Positions 1-8,829 of a DNA stretch of 64,000 bases are shown piece by piece. The translations under genes were made by a program, and so were the position numbers. The stretch is taken from contig JAWZYU010000020.1 in assembly GCA_038380435.1 (NCBI GenBank), forward strand, positions 39,960,307 through 40,024,306, written 5' to 3'. The notes below the pieces were generated by a model, which was not told where the DNA came from, searched no databases, and worked only from the letters and a program-made list of their open reading frames with translations. The DNA comes from Ryuthela nishihirai. Lineage: Eukaryota > Arthropoda > Arachnida > Araneae > Heptathelidae. The first letter of the stretch is position 1; each line of letters begins with the position of its first letter.

Positions 1-365
1 CATTGTTTCTTTTCTTAAAAAAAGAGTTACATAAATGAAAAATGTACATAAACAAATAGTAAATAGTACAAACATTCAGCAAAGTATAATAGAGGAATAA
101 ATTTTAAAATAAAAAAAGTTTCAATCAAGTTATGATTCTGGAAAGCATCCCTTCAATTTACATCTTTTCTTATGAGAAATTAATGTGTCAAGCTAAACAC
201 GATTTCATCCTACGGGACATTTTTAGGAACACATCTATCGTGGTATCAGGACGAGTATATTCCCTGTGTTACTCTGTATGTTTAATTTTTATTCAAATGT
301 GACTAGCTACGATCTACCAGCCACTAAATTTCTCCTTGTTTTCGGATCGGAGGAAGCATAATTTG
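1..365. other. AT-rich DNA, no feature seen
   Basis: No recognisable gene, repeat unit or RNA was seen in this stretch. It is plain AT-rich sequence leading into a short hairpin. Confidence 0.5.
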
Positions 366-374
366 AGGTAGCTC

Positions 375-419
375 ATGACATTCCCCACATCACAAAGTTT
401 CTGATGTGGGGAATGTCAT
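375..419. repeat. Perfect 18-bp hairpin
   Basis: An 18-base arm beginning ATGACATTCCCC pairs perfectly with its reverse complement after a 9-base loop. It lies at the edge of the ACTAGT-rich array. The stem is too short for a typical pre-miRNA. It may be the remnant of a small fold-back element. Confidence 0.7.
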
Positions 420-1030
420 ACTACTAAACTATAGACCACTAGGGACTAGTAGTAAGTCATGCTACTAATGTCATAAAAAAGTATATCATACTACTAGACA
501 AAAGATTATTTAAAAGGATGGGAGTGGCGTAATGCGGCAAGCGGGTAAACTGCCGTTTCCAGATTCGAGTCCCACCTTGGCCAACATTGAGATTTATTTC
601 CACAAAGGTCCCCTTCCTATCCTCGGTCAGTAGGGGGCACCGATAAGGCTTGGAAAGGCCGCCTTCCATCGGATGGGACGTTAAGCCGTGGCCCTATGCA
701 CGAGAGCGTCTTACTATGTGCACGTTAAAGAACACGCTGGATGGCTTGACGGAAGGCTACCATCTGCCTTCTAACAGTAATCCAGTGGGTCTCCTTCTGC
801 AGTTTTGTCTGGGCCCTCGGGTCTTTGTGACCTGGCCATTTAGCCCATTGTGTACAAACAAAAGCGCCGCTCAGAGGAAAAAGCAACCGAATCAACTCCA
901 CTAGGGACTAGTAGCAATTCATATTTTTATTAATAATGTCATACTAATAAACTAGAGACTACAAAGGAGAATTAGTAAGTCATACTATTACTAGTAATGC
1001 CATAATACTAGAGACTACTAAGGACTAGAA
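420..1030. repeat. Degenerate ACTAGT-rich tandem array, split by a SINE
   Basis: Phrases such as CATACTACTAAACTAGAGAC and GGGACTAGTAGTAAGTCAT recur with a rough 50-55 bp spacing on both sides of the SINE at 519-898. The array therefore predates the insertion. Unit boundaries are too decayed for an exact period. Confidence 0.6.
519..898 (+). mobile_element. SINE-A copy 1 (old, full length)
   Basis: This is a diverged tRNA-derived SINE. The head has box-B-like ATTCGAGTCCC, followed by the conserved body (GATGGGACGTTAAGCCGTGG, then GTGCACGTTAAAGAACACGC) and the tail CAGAGGAAAAAGCAACC. The tRNA head is badly decayed while the central body is well kept. No clear target-site duplication was found inside the ACTAGT array. 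Confidence 0.85.
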
Positions 1031-1149
1031 TTTGAATAAAATATTCATCACAAACTTTCGCTTCTGACGTACATTTTACTCTCCTCGAATTCATTACTTT
1101 AAATGACGCATATTTTATATCGTACACGTTGGCAGGAATTTTTACGCTG

Positions 1150-1164
1150 GGGGGGGGGGGGGGG
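1150..1164 (+). repeat. Poly-G tract
   Basis: A run of about 15 G. It is a simple homopolymer and probably length-variable. Confidence 0.9.
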
Positions 1165-1283
1165 AGATTAGTCAAGGAAGAGACAAAATGTTTCAGGTGT
1201 GGGGAAAGTGAAAGAAACAGTTTTCAATCTTCACTACCTCTGATCAATATCCTGACTTCACGAGAGTGAGTTCCTTCTATACG

Positions 1284-1677
1284 ATAAAATAAATGCTTCA
1301 AGATAGAAATATTTAGGTCAAGCAATTCATCAATGAGTATAATTGCGAATACAGGCAATCATGCATACATCATACCATAATGCAACTAAGGATGCCAACG
1401 AACGAAAAAATGGGAAACTTATTGTTGAAAAATATGGGTAAAAAATGATTTTCATAATAATAATTATTTTTTTTTTAAATTTAAAAAAAAAAAAAAAATT
1501 ATTATTATGAAAATCATTTTTACCCATATTTTTCAACAATAAGTTTCCCATTTTTTCGTTCGTTGGCATCCTTAGTTGCATTATGGTATGATGTATGCAT
1601 GATTGCCTGTATTCGCAATTATACTCATTGATGAATTGCTTGATCTAAATATTTCTATCTTGAAGCATTTATTTTAT
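1284..1677. repeat. Near-perfect 394-bp palindrome (fold-back element)
   Basis: Two arms of about 198 bases meet head to head at an AAATTT centre flanked by T and A runs, with no spacer. Reading both arms I find only one substitution (AGGTCA against AGATCA) and one homopolymer length difference. Outer ends begin ATAAAATAAATGCTTCAAG. A decayed sequence resembling the right arm lies at about 45.69-45.95 kb, so this is probably a dispersed fold-back element. The opposed reading frames across it are consequences of the palindrome. Confidence 0.85.
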
Positions 1678-1689
1678 AAAAATAAAATG

Positions 1690-3350
1690 TTCCCAAAAAC
1701 TGAAGGAACCGTAAAAAAAATATTGTATTTCGTTAAGGAAAAAAATATTAAATTTTGATACACGTGATATTATTGAAAAATAATTAATCTTTCGAAAAAT
1801 ATTTCCAAAGGGAAGAGGTCAGTAAAAGATCAGGTCAGTATCAGAGGTCAGCAATACGCATGGAATTTTACTCCCTACTTACACCCATGCATTTTACTGG
1901 ACTCTGGTATGTAATATTAAAATAACATATATTTCACTGACATTTAATACCTAACTTTGAAAATAATGTGCATTTACTTACCTTTATTACGCAATCTTAA
2001 TATAATCTACGTATGACGTATCTCTAATACGTAACTTCAAAATAAATGGAAGAAAATTGATGATTGTTTTACACTAAATCCCGAAAAACATAGTCTCTTT
2101 CATCTTCTATAAGAGACAAAATGCACGATACGGCATAAACTAAAATAGAATTATATCCTCGATAAAAGTACATAATAAATTCTTCCAGCTCCCTCCCAAG
2201 AAAAAAAAGCGGTCTCGCTTATTACAATAGCTCTTACAAACTATGGCCACTCGCTTTCCACGTTGCAGGTATCGTAATATTACATATTAAGATGTGTCGT
2301 ATGCGATATCGGCACTGCATGGACTTTTAATGCATCTGATAAGTACGGAACACAACAACAATTCATCAGGTGCTAGAGGAGGACTTCGAGCATCCTTTAT
2401 TACCAGAGACATTAAAGATGATGGGATTTAATATTAAATACCTGATGGACAGAAAGACGAGACTGCGCATGTCAAAGCAGCAAAAAACTAATAATAAGAC
2501 CCCACCTTCTAATTTATCAAATACTTTAAGCTTCTTCGCTTCTTGTTCAAGATTATCCAGTCTTTCTCTCGCTTTCCATCATTCACTCTGAGGTTTTCTC
2601 TCTGTGTCGAGGTTATTTAATTAAGCCCCGACTATAAACTTCTAAGAAGAATGTTATAGGGACCTCCAATCACGGCTAAAAGTTTCCTAACATAAAGTAT
2701 TTTCCAAGTTCCACGCCTCTAATTAAATTTATTTTGCCGTGCAACATGCCCGATTGGTATGTCGTTCCAAGGGCTTTGCGGATGTTCACTTCTTTTGAAA
2801 CCTTGAGAGTAGAAAGAAAAATGACTTTCTTTTGCTTCCTGTGATTACTCTTTAATTACGAGCAATTCATTAGCAGAAGAGTCATACTTTTGTATAACTT
2901 TTGCTTCTGAGCGTGCGAGAATTGCTTTTTAATATGGCTGGTAATGTCCTGGTTAAAAAGAATGACTTTCTAAAAGAACAAAGGCAAAAAAAAGTTTTTT
3001 CTGATTACGTTCTAGCTCTGATTAAAATTAATATCGTTGAGAGTTAATAATCGAGTTTCCTGCATTTCTCATACATATAAAAGCGCACTTTTCTAATGAT
3101 TTAATCTAAAAGACGAAAAACTTTGTCACTGTAGAGGGGAATTTGAATTAAGCATATTCGTTTGCAGCATGAAACTATGATGAGGTGGCCAGATCTCTGC
3201 TCTGAATTGTAACCAGCTGTGTGGCCTATTTAATTATTAAGTAATCATTTCTGCAGCTTTTATGCAAAGAATCATGCTCGTTTCCATGCACTAGCTCATT
3301 TTATAGTCTTTTGGGAGCAATTCATACAAAATACATCATATCATCGTATG
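1690..3350. other. AT-rich DNA without recognised gene
   Basis: No convincing coding region, RNA or repeat family was seen. A 73-codon frame at 2370-2591 has no recognisable similarity and no exon signals I trust. Confidence 0.5.
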
Positions 3351-3365
3351 TGAAGGTAACAAACT

Positions 3366-3741
3366 GGGACGGGGTGGCTCAGTCGGTAGCGCGCCAGGCT
3401 CGTAATCTGTAGCTCCCAGGTTCGAGTCCCAGCTGGGTCGGCGTTGAGATTTATCTCCGCAAAATTCCCCGCTCTGCCCACGGTCAGTAGGGGACACCGA
3501 TGGGCTTGGAAAGGCCGCCGTCCTTCGGATGGGACGTTACGCCGTGTGCGGGAGAGCCATACCCTGTGCACGTTAAAGAACACGCTGGATGGCCTTGACG
3601 GGAGGCTACCATCTGTCTCCCAACAGCTGTTCCAGTGGGTCCCCTCCACCAACCTTCTCTGAGCCTTCGGGGTCCATGTGACCTGGCCATTTAACCCATG
3701 GTGTGCAAAAAAGTGCCGCTCAGAGGTAAAACAACCCAACC
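3366..3741 (+). mobile_element. SINE-A copy 2, full length with target-site duplication
   Basis: The head reads GGTGGCTCAGTCGGTAGCGC (box A) and GGTTCGAGTCCC (box B) with an anticodon-loop-like CTCGTAA. The body and tail AAAACAACCCAACC follow. The 11-bp duplication GGTAACAAACT lies at 3355-3365 and 3742-3752. The head resembles elongator tRNA-Met with a changed anticodon; that parentage is an inference. Confidence 0.95.
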
Positions 3742-3775
3742 GGTAACAAACTATTCCTGTAGACGTCTTTGGGAT

Positions 3776-4181
3776 GGCTTTGGGTTGTTTTGCCTCTGAG
3801 GGGCATTCTTTTTGCACACAGTGGGCTAATTAGTTAGGTCACAAGGACCCAAAGATCTCGGAGAAGTTTGGGGAAGAGAACCCACAACAGCTGTTAAGAG
3901 ATAATGGAAGTTTCACGTTAAAAGAATTTAGAGTGTTTTAACGTGCTCAGGGTATGACTTGAATACTCTGAGCACCTGATCTTATTTCTGCACACGGGTC
4001 ACGGTTTTACGACCCATTCCACAGACGGCGGCCTTTCCAAGCCTATCGGTGTCCCCTACTAGCCGAAAGCAGGGTGGAGAATTTTGTGGAGATAAATCTC
4101 AAAGCTGAGAGAGGTGGAACTCGATCCTGGGAACTGCAGATTACGAGTCTGTTGCACTACCAACTGAAACACTCCCGATCC
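3776..4181 (-). mobile_element. SINE-A copy 3 (old) with target-site duplication
   Basis: Antisense copy: tail complement TTGGGTTGTTTTGCCTCTGA at the left, head near 4150-4180. It is heavily mutated, with a local duplication around the GTGCACG motif (TTTAACGTGCTCAGGG followed by CTCTGAGCACC). The 10-bp duplication TCTTTGGGAT lies at 3766-3775 and 4182-4191. It sits only 24 bp from copy 2. Confidence 0.9.
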
Positions 4182-4559
4182 TCTTTGGGATAGATCTTGG
4201 AGGAAAACATTCTGGAGAACTCTAGAATTGCGGTGAATTGCTGAGGGACATCTGGGACCCTGAATGCGAACCTTAGTCCGCCAAAATGGCATAGAAATTA
4301 TAGAAAGAGTTCAGCATTTCGCTACTGAGATTATTCCCAGCAAGTGTGGTTACGATGCTAAGTTAAGAAAATTTAAACTTATTTTCATTGCTAAAGAATG
4401 TGAAAATGTCCCACACAGACTTTTAACGACATTAGGTCTGTATCGATAAAAAAGATTTGAGATTTGGTAAATTTTTCACGAGGGAGACTGTCCCCCTATC
4501 GATGCTCTTCCCGCCCAGATATGATTCTGACGTTATTAACATACTTAAATAGAGCAATT

Positions 4560-5035
4560 TCCTGATTAGGACTCAATGGAATGTAACTCATTTGTATCTT
4601 TTCTGAATGTAATGTAACTCAAGTGTATGTTCTCTGAATGTAATGTAACTCATTTGTACCTTTTCTGAATGCAATGTAACTCAAGTGTATGTTCTCTGAA
4701 TATAATGTAACTCATGTGTATCTTTTCTGAATGTAACTCATGTGCATCTTCTCTGAATGTAATGTAACTCATGTGTATCTTCTCTGAATGTAATGTAACT
4801 CATGTGTATCTTTTTTGAATGTAATGTAACTCATGTGTATCTTTTCTGAATATAATGTAACTCATGTATATCTTTTCTGAATGTAATGTAACTCATGTGT
4901 ATGTAACTGGCGTACCCCTTGTATAGATAGATAAAACTATAGTTATAACAATGGGGATAAAATAAAACATATATATATATAACATATATCTAGAGACTTT
5001 TGAGCTCTCAAGGCGTACCCACGTTGAGAACCCTA
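4560..5035. mobile_element. hAT-like non-autonomous element, left part expanded as minisatellite
   Basis: The right portion (from about 4895) matches the element at 22.4-23.2 kb: GTAACTGGCGTACCCCTTG, TATAGATAGATAAAACTATA, and an end in ACGTTGAGAACCCTAG, the complement of a GGTTCTCAAC terminus typical of hAT elements. The left terminus is not visible. Its place is taken by tandem copies of a 31-bp unit. No transposase is present. Confidence 0.65.
4572..4905 (+). repeat. 31-bp minisatellite, about 11 units
   Basis: The unit carries GAATGTAATGTAACTCATG followed by TGTATCTTTTCT. Most units are 31 bp and one is shortened. The unit resembles the GGAAATGTGTATGTAACTGG phrase inside the related hAT element, so the array probably grew from within that element. 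Confidence 0.85.
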
Positions 5036-5039
5036 GTTT

Positions 5040-6180
5040 ATAAAAATGTTTTTATTTATACTTTTGTATTAAATTGCTTTATTTTAGAATAATTGTTGCT
5101 AATTATTCTTTCTGAACTCACGCTAAGTTTTCATCCGTTAAATTTATAGCAATATTATGAATATTCAGCGCTTGCTGTATAACAGATGTTGTACTATGGA
5201 ATCTTTCCTTCTAGATTCCAAGAACCCTCGATTGCATATTTCTTCTTCCACTGACCTTTATGTCCACTCAAACGAAATAAAGCCTGAAAAACTTAGAAAG
5301 AAGAATGGAAATTTTTGCGGTGAATATTTTAAGTGACTTTGCTTTAGTTTGTGTAGCAAAAAAAAGAATTTTTATTACTGCTTTTCAAAAGCTTATACTA
5401 TTTGGGCCTTAAGGCAGATTTTTCTTTTAGCTGCCGCACTTCTAAAATTGCTGCACTCCCTTCTCCGAAGCTTCTCTCTCTTCGGACTATAGAAATCAAA
5501 GAAGCCATCCATCCGGAATCAACCAAGAGGCCGTCGGGTTTCATCCAAGTGGCCGAAGTTTCCTTGTCATCTTCGGACGAACAGAGAAGATGCCCTAGAA
5601 AATTGCTCCTGATTTTGATGGATGTGATAACAACTGGACAATGCAGCAAATTTTTGATCTGCAAACTCGCGAGTTATTCTTATAACTGGTGAGGAATTGT
5701 AGGGTAGGTTACGACAACGACGTAACGGGATTTTCAATTTAAAACTTGTCTTTGTTAAGTCTGGTAAAATTCTTTTCCCTTTCTAAGCAGTTCATATTTC
5801 ATAAAGAGAGTTTGTCGAGTAGAACTTCGGCGTCCGTGCTTTAAATATCAGCATTTGATTTCGATTTTAAACTATACATTTAGACTTGCTTATTTCTGAA
5901 TTAAATTGACTGTTTGGTTATTTCTAAATAGAACTCGTAGCACTGGGAAAAAAAACTCTTAAGTTCCATTCTTAAAAGGAGCTTAACTCCCAAGATGCCA
6001 TGTTTCTCTCCTTTTCCTTTTTCTGCGAACAAAAGAAAATCTGATTTCCGTTCAAAATAAATTTTATTCTAACATTATATGTGATGTCCATGATTACTAA
6101 TAATCCCCCCCTCTCACCGAAAAATTTAAGCATTCCACCATATTAGAACCTTGTTAAATCATTGATTCAAAGACCTAAGC
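5040..6180. other. Non-repetitive DNA, no supported gene
   Basis: A 96-codon frame on + (5402-5692) overlaps an 88-codon frame on - (5398-5664) in a relatively GC-rich patch. Neither resembles a family I know, and I see no trusted splice or start context. An exon cannot be excluded or supported. The rest is AT-rich. Confidence 0.4.
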
Positions 6181-6181
6181 T

Positions 6182-6560
6182 CGGGGAGGGACTAGGGATG
6201 ATTCAGTAGGTAGCGCGCCAGGCTCGAATCTGCATTTCCCAGATTCTATTCTTGTCTGTGCCTGCGTTATAATTTATCTCCTCTAAACCCCCATCCTGTC
6301 CTTGGTCAGAAAGGGGACATTGATGGACTGGAAAGATCGCCGTCCGTCGGATGTGACGCTAATCCGTAATCCGTGTGCAAGAGAGTCACACTCTGTACAC
6401 GTTAAAAAATACACTGGATGGTCTAGAAGGGAAGCTTCTATCTTTTTATCAACAGCTGTCCAGTGGATCTCCTCCCCCAACTTTCTCTGAGCCCTTGGGG
6501 AGTCCATGTGACCTGACCATTCAACCCATTGCGTGCAAAAAAACGCTTAGAGGTAAAGCA
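6182..6560 (+). mobile_element. SINE-A copy 4 (old)
   Basis: Full-length but diverged. Box A is altered (GGATGATTCAGTAGGTAGCG) and box B is broken (AGATTCTATTC). The body and the tail AGAGGTAAAGCAACC remain. A weak flanking duplication, ACCTAAGCT before and ACCTAGCT after, is visible. Confidence 0.85.
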
Positions 6561-6792
6561 ACCTAGCTATAAGTATATATCTAAGTTAATTACCCAACTA
6601 AAGTACGTATATAGTACGTATATAACTAATACTGTAGTAAAAATATCACCGGTTTCTCAAATCTAAGTAACACGGTCAGTTATTTCTTTTGAAGTTTCTA
6701 ACTCAGTTATTAATCCCACATATTCATGTGGAGTCTCATATTATTTATGATAGCAAGTCCACGATGGAATAGGCCAGTGGGTGGTATTTGTG

Positions 6793-7420
6793 CTGGATTG
6801 TTTTACTTCTAAGCGGCACTTTTTTGCACACCGTGGGCTAAATGGCCAGGTGACAAGGACCCCAAAAGCTCAGAGAAGGATGGGGGAGAGGACCCACTGG
6901 AACAGCTGTTGGGAGACAGATGGTAGCCTCCCATCAAGGCCATCCAGCGTGTTCTTTAAAGTGCACAAGTATGGCTCTCCCACACACGGGGCCACGGCTT
7001 AACGTCCCATAAGACGGACGGCGGCCTTTCCAAGTCCATCGGTGTCTCTTACTGACCGTGGGCAGGGAATATTGCGGAGATAAATCTCAACACTGACCCA
7101 ACTGGAACTCGAACCTGGGAACTATATATAGATTACGAGCCTGGCGCCGTCCGTAGAATGGGACGTTAAGCCGTGGCCCCTTGTGCTGGAGAGCCCATAC
7201 CCTGTGCACGTTAAAGAACACGCTGGATTGCCTTGACGGGAGGCTACCATCTATCTCCCAACAGCTGTTCCGGTGGGTCCCCTCCTCAAACCTTCTCTGA
7301 GCCTTCGGGGTCCATGTGACCTGGCCATTTAGCCCATGGTGTGCAAAAAAGTGCCGCTCAGAGGTAAAACAACCCAACCCAATGAGCCTGGCGCGCTACC
7401 GACTGAACCACCCCTGTCTT
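6793..7420 (-). mobile_element. SINE-A copy 5, interrupted by copy 6
   Basis: Antisense copy whose tRNA head is split at GAGCCTGGCGC by a second SINE-A inserted in the opposite orientation (7148-7383). The rest of the head, CGCTACCGACTGAACCACCC, resumes after the insertion. An approximate flanking duplication is GGTATTTGTG near 6783 and GGATTTGTG near 7421. Confidence 0.92.
7148..7383 (+). mobile_element. SINE-A copy 6, 5'-truncated, nested in copy 5
   Basis: The copy begins inside the body (CGTCCGTAGAATGGGACG), lacks the whole tRNA head, and ends AAAACAACCCAACCCAAT. The 11-bp duplication GAGCCTGGCGC (7137-7147 and 7384-7394) derives from copy 5. A 5' truncation with a duplication is the footprint of target-primed reverse transcription. 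Confidence 0.95.
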
Positions 7421-7556
7421 GGATTTGTGACTTACAGCTGAATCAATTGGATTGGCGGTTTTCACTTATTTTAAGCGTCTGAATCACTGCAGTCACCCCT
7501 ATCATTATCCGTCACTTTTCTCTATTCCACGATGATGCTCTTGAATTTAACAACTA

Positions 7557-7672
7557 GACGGGAATAACTCAATCGTTTGCGCTCCCTGCTCATAATCTGC
7601 AGTCCCAAGGTCCGAGTCCCACCTGGGCCAGCGTTGAGATTTATCTCCGCTAAACCCACAATGTCGAATAAC
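7557..7672 (+). mobile_element. SINE-A copy 7a, head fragment
   Basis: A diverged tRNA head (CTCATAATCTGCAG, GGTCCGAGTCCC) and the first body segment GTTGAGATTTATCTCCGC, then unrelated sequence. Its loop reads CTCATAA, i.e. a Met CAT anticodon, unlike the CTCGTAA of most copies. This supports a tRNA-Met ancestor. Confidence 0.8.
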
Positions 7673-7724
7673 TTAGTAGAAGAGAAATCTTCTATGGTTA
7701 TCAAAACGTGTTACATCCATGACT

Positions 7725-8015
7725 GCAAAATTCCCCGCCCTGCCCACGGTCAGTAGGGGACACCGATGGGCTTGGAAAGGCCGCCGTCCGTCGGATGGGA
7801 CGTTAAGCCGTGGCTCCGTGTGTGGGAGAGCCATACCCTGTGCACGTTAAAGAACACGCTGGATGGCCTTGACGGGGGACTACCATCTGTCTCCCAAAAG
7901 CTGTTCCAGTGGGTCCCCTCCCCCAACCTTCTCTGAGCCTTCGGGTCCATGTGACCTGGGCCATTTAGCCCATGGTGTGCAAAAAAGTGCCGCTCAGAGG
8001 TAAAACAACCCAACC
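7725..8015 (+). mobile_element. SINE-A copy 7b, 5'-truncated with target-site duplication
   Basis: The copy starts in the body at GCAAAATTCCCCGCCCTGCC, close to the common sequence, and ends AAACAACCCAACC. The 11-bp duplication CATCCATGACT lies at 7714-7724 and 8016-8026. Low divergence suggests a recent insertion. Confidence 0.94.
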
Positions 8016-8229
8016 CATCCATGACTATTTCTCTTGTTTAGGATAATGGCACATTTTTTGCATTTTCGTTATGGGAATGTTTATCTTAAGCTTCTACATC
8101 GGCTATTAATGCTTCAGTAAGATTACTTCAATTTCGTCATGAGAACGAGATCACCTGTTCTCCAATGCTACTTAATGTGTAAAACAGTAAGTTATGTTTA
8201 TCGCCACTGCTACCTCATTAACTTTATTT

Positions 8230-8740
8230 ACATTTATGCCTTTCTTATCGAAATTTGCACGGTAGCTAAATAGGGCAGTTTATCTTCAATATTTACGCAA
8301 AAGGGGCTCAAACAATGGAGTTCAATAGCTTCCGATTTGTCATCAAGCTCAAAGGAAGTCCAAATAGAGAACTTTTTATGCAATGTTATTAAATTCATCA
8401 TCAATTTCAAAGAGAATCTAAGTACAGGTTCGTGTGTAATATTCATTAATTCATCATCAATACAAAAGAAGGGCTAAATCTTGGAGATTATGTATAATAT
8501 TTTGAAATACACAATTAGTCTCAAAAGGGGCGTAAACAATGTTGTTTCCAGTAATATTTGTTAATTCATCACCAATCACAATCAAGATAGTAACAAAAGA
8601 AATCATGTGCAATATTTTAAATTCATCAGCAATATCAAAGAGGATCTAAAAAAAAAATGAAACTGAAGCATATCAATGGTGCAATCAGTCATTGAATTCG
8701 CATTCACTTCAAAGGAAGAAGGGCGACGATAATCTTGTTG
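8230..8740 (+). repeat. Degenerate 65-70 bp satellite, left block
   Basis: The phrase CAATATTT...TTAATTCATCATCAAT...CAAA(G)AGG...CTAAA recurs about every 65-70 bases. The same phrases resume at 13.85-14.18 kb. The two blocks look like one ancestral array split by the LINE and LTR-like insertions between them. Confidence 0.65.
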
Positions 8741-8829
8741 AGTAGGTGAATAGGCTTCCTATCTTCCTTTGAAATGAAAACGAGTTCAGTAACTGACCAC
8801 CATGCTTTAGCGTTTTTCTTTTCTATATT

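Noticed and set aside
375..419. Pre-miRNA hairpin
   Set aside because: The stem is only 18 bp with a 9-base loop and no extended paired flanks.
1330..1581. 83-codon minus-strand frame near 1.4 kb
   Set aside because: It runs through the centre of the palindrome and its poly-A/T core. Its Phe/Lys/Ile runs come from homopolymers.
3367..3440. tRNA-like sequences at the heads of SINE-A and SINE-B copies as real tRNA genes
   Set aside because: Box A and box B are present, but the 5' and 3' acceptor-stem strands do not pair and a SINE body follows directly. They are SINE promoters, not tRNA genes.
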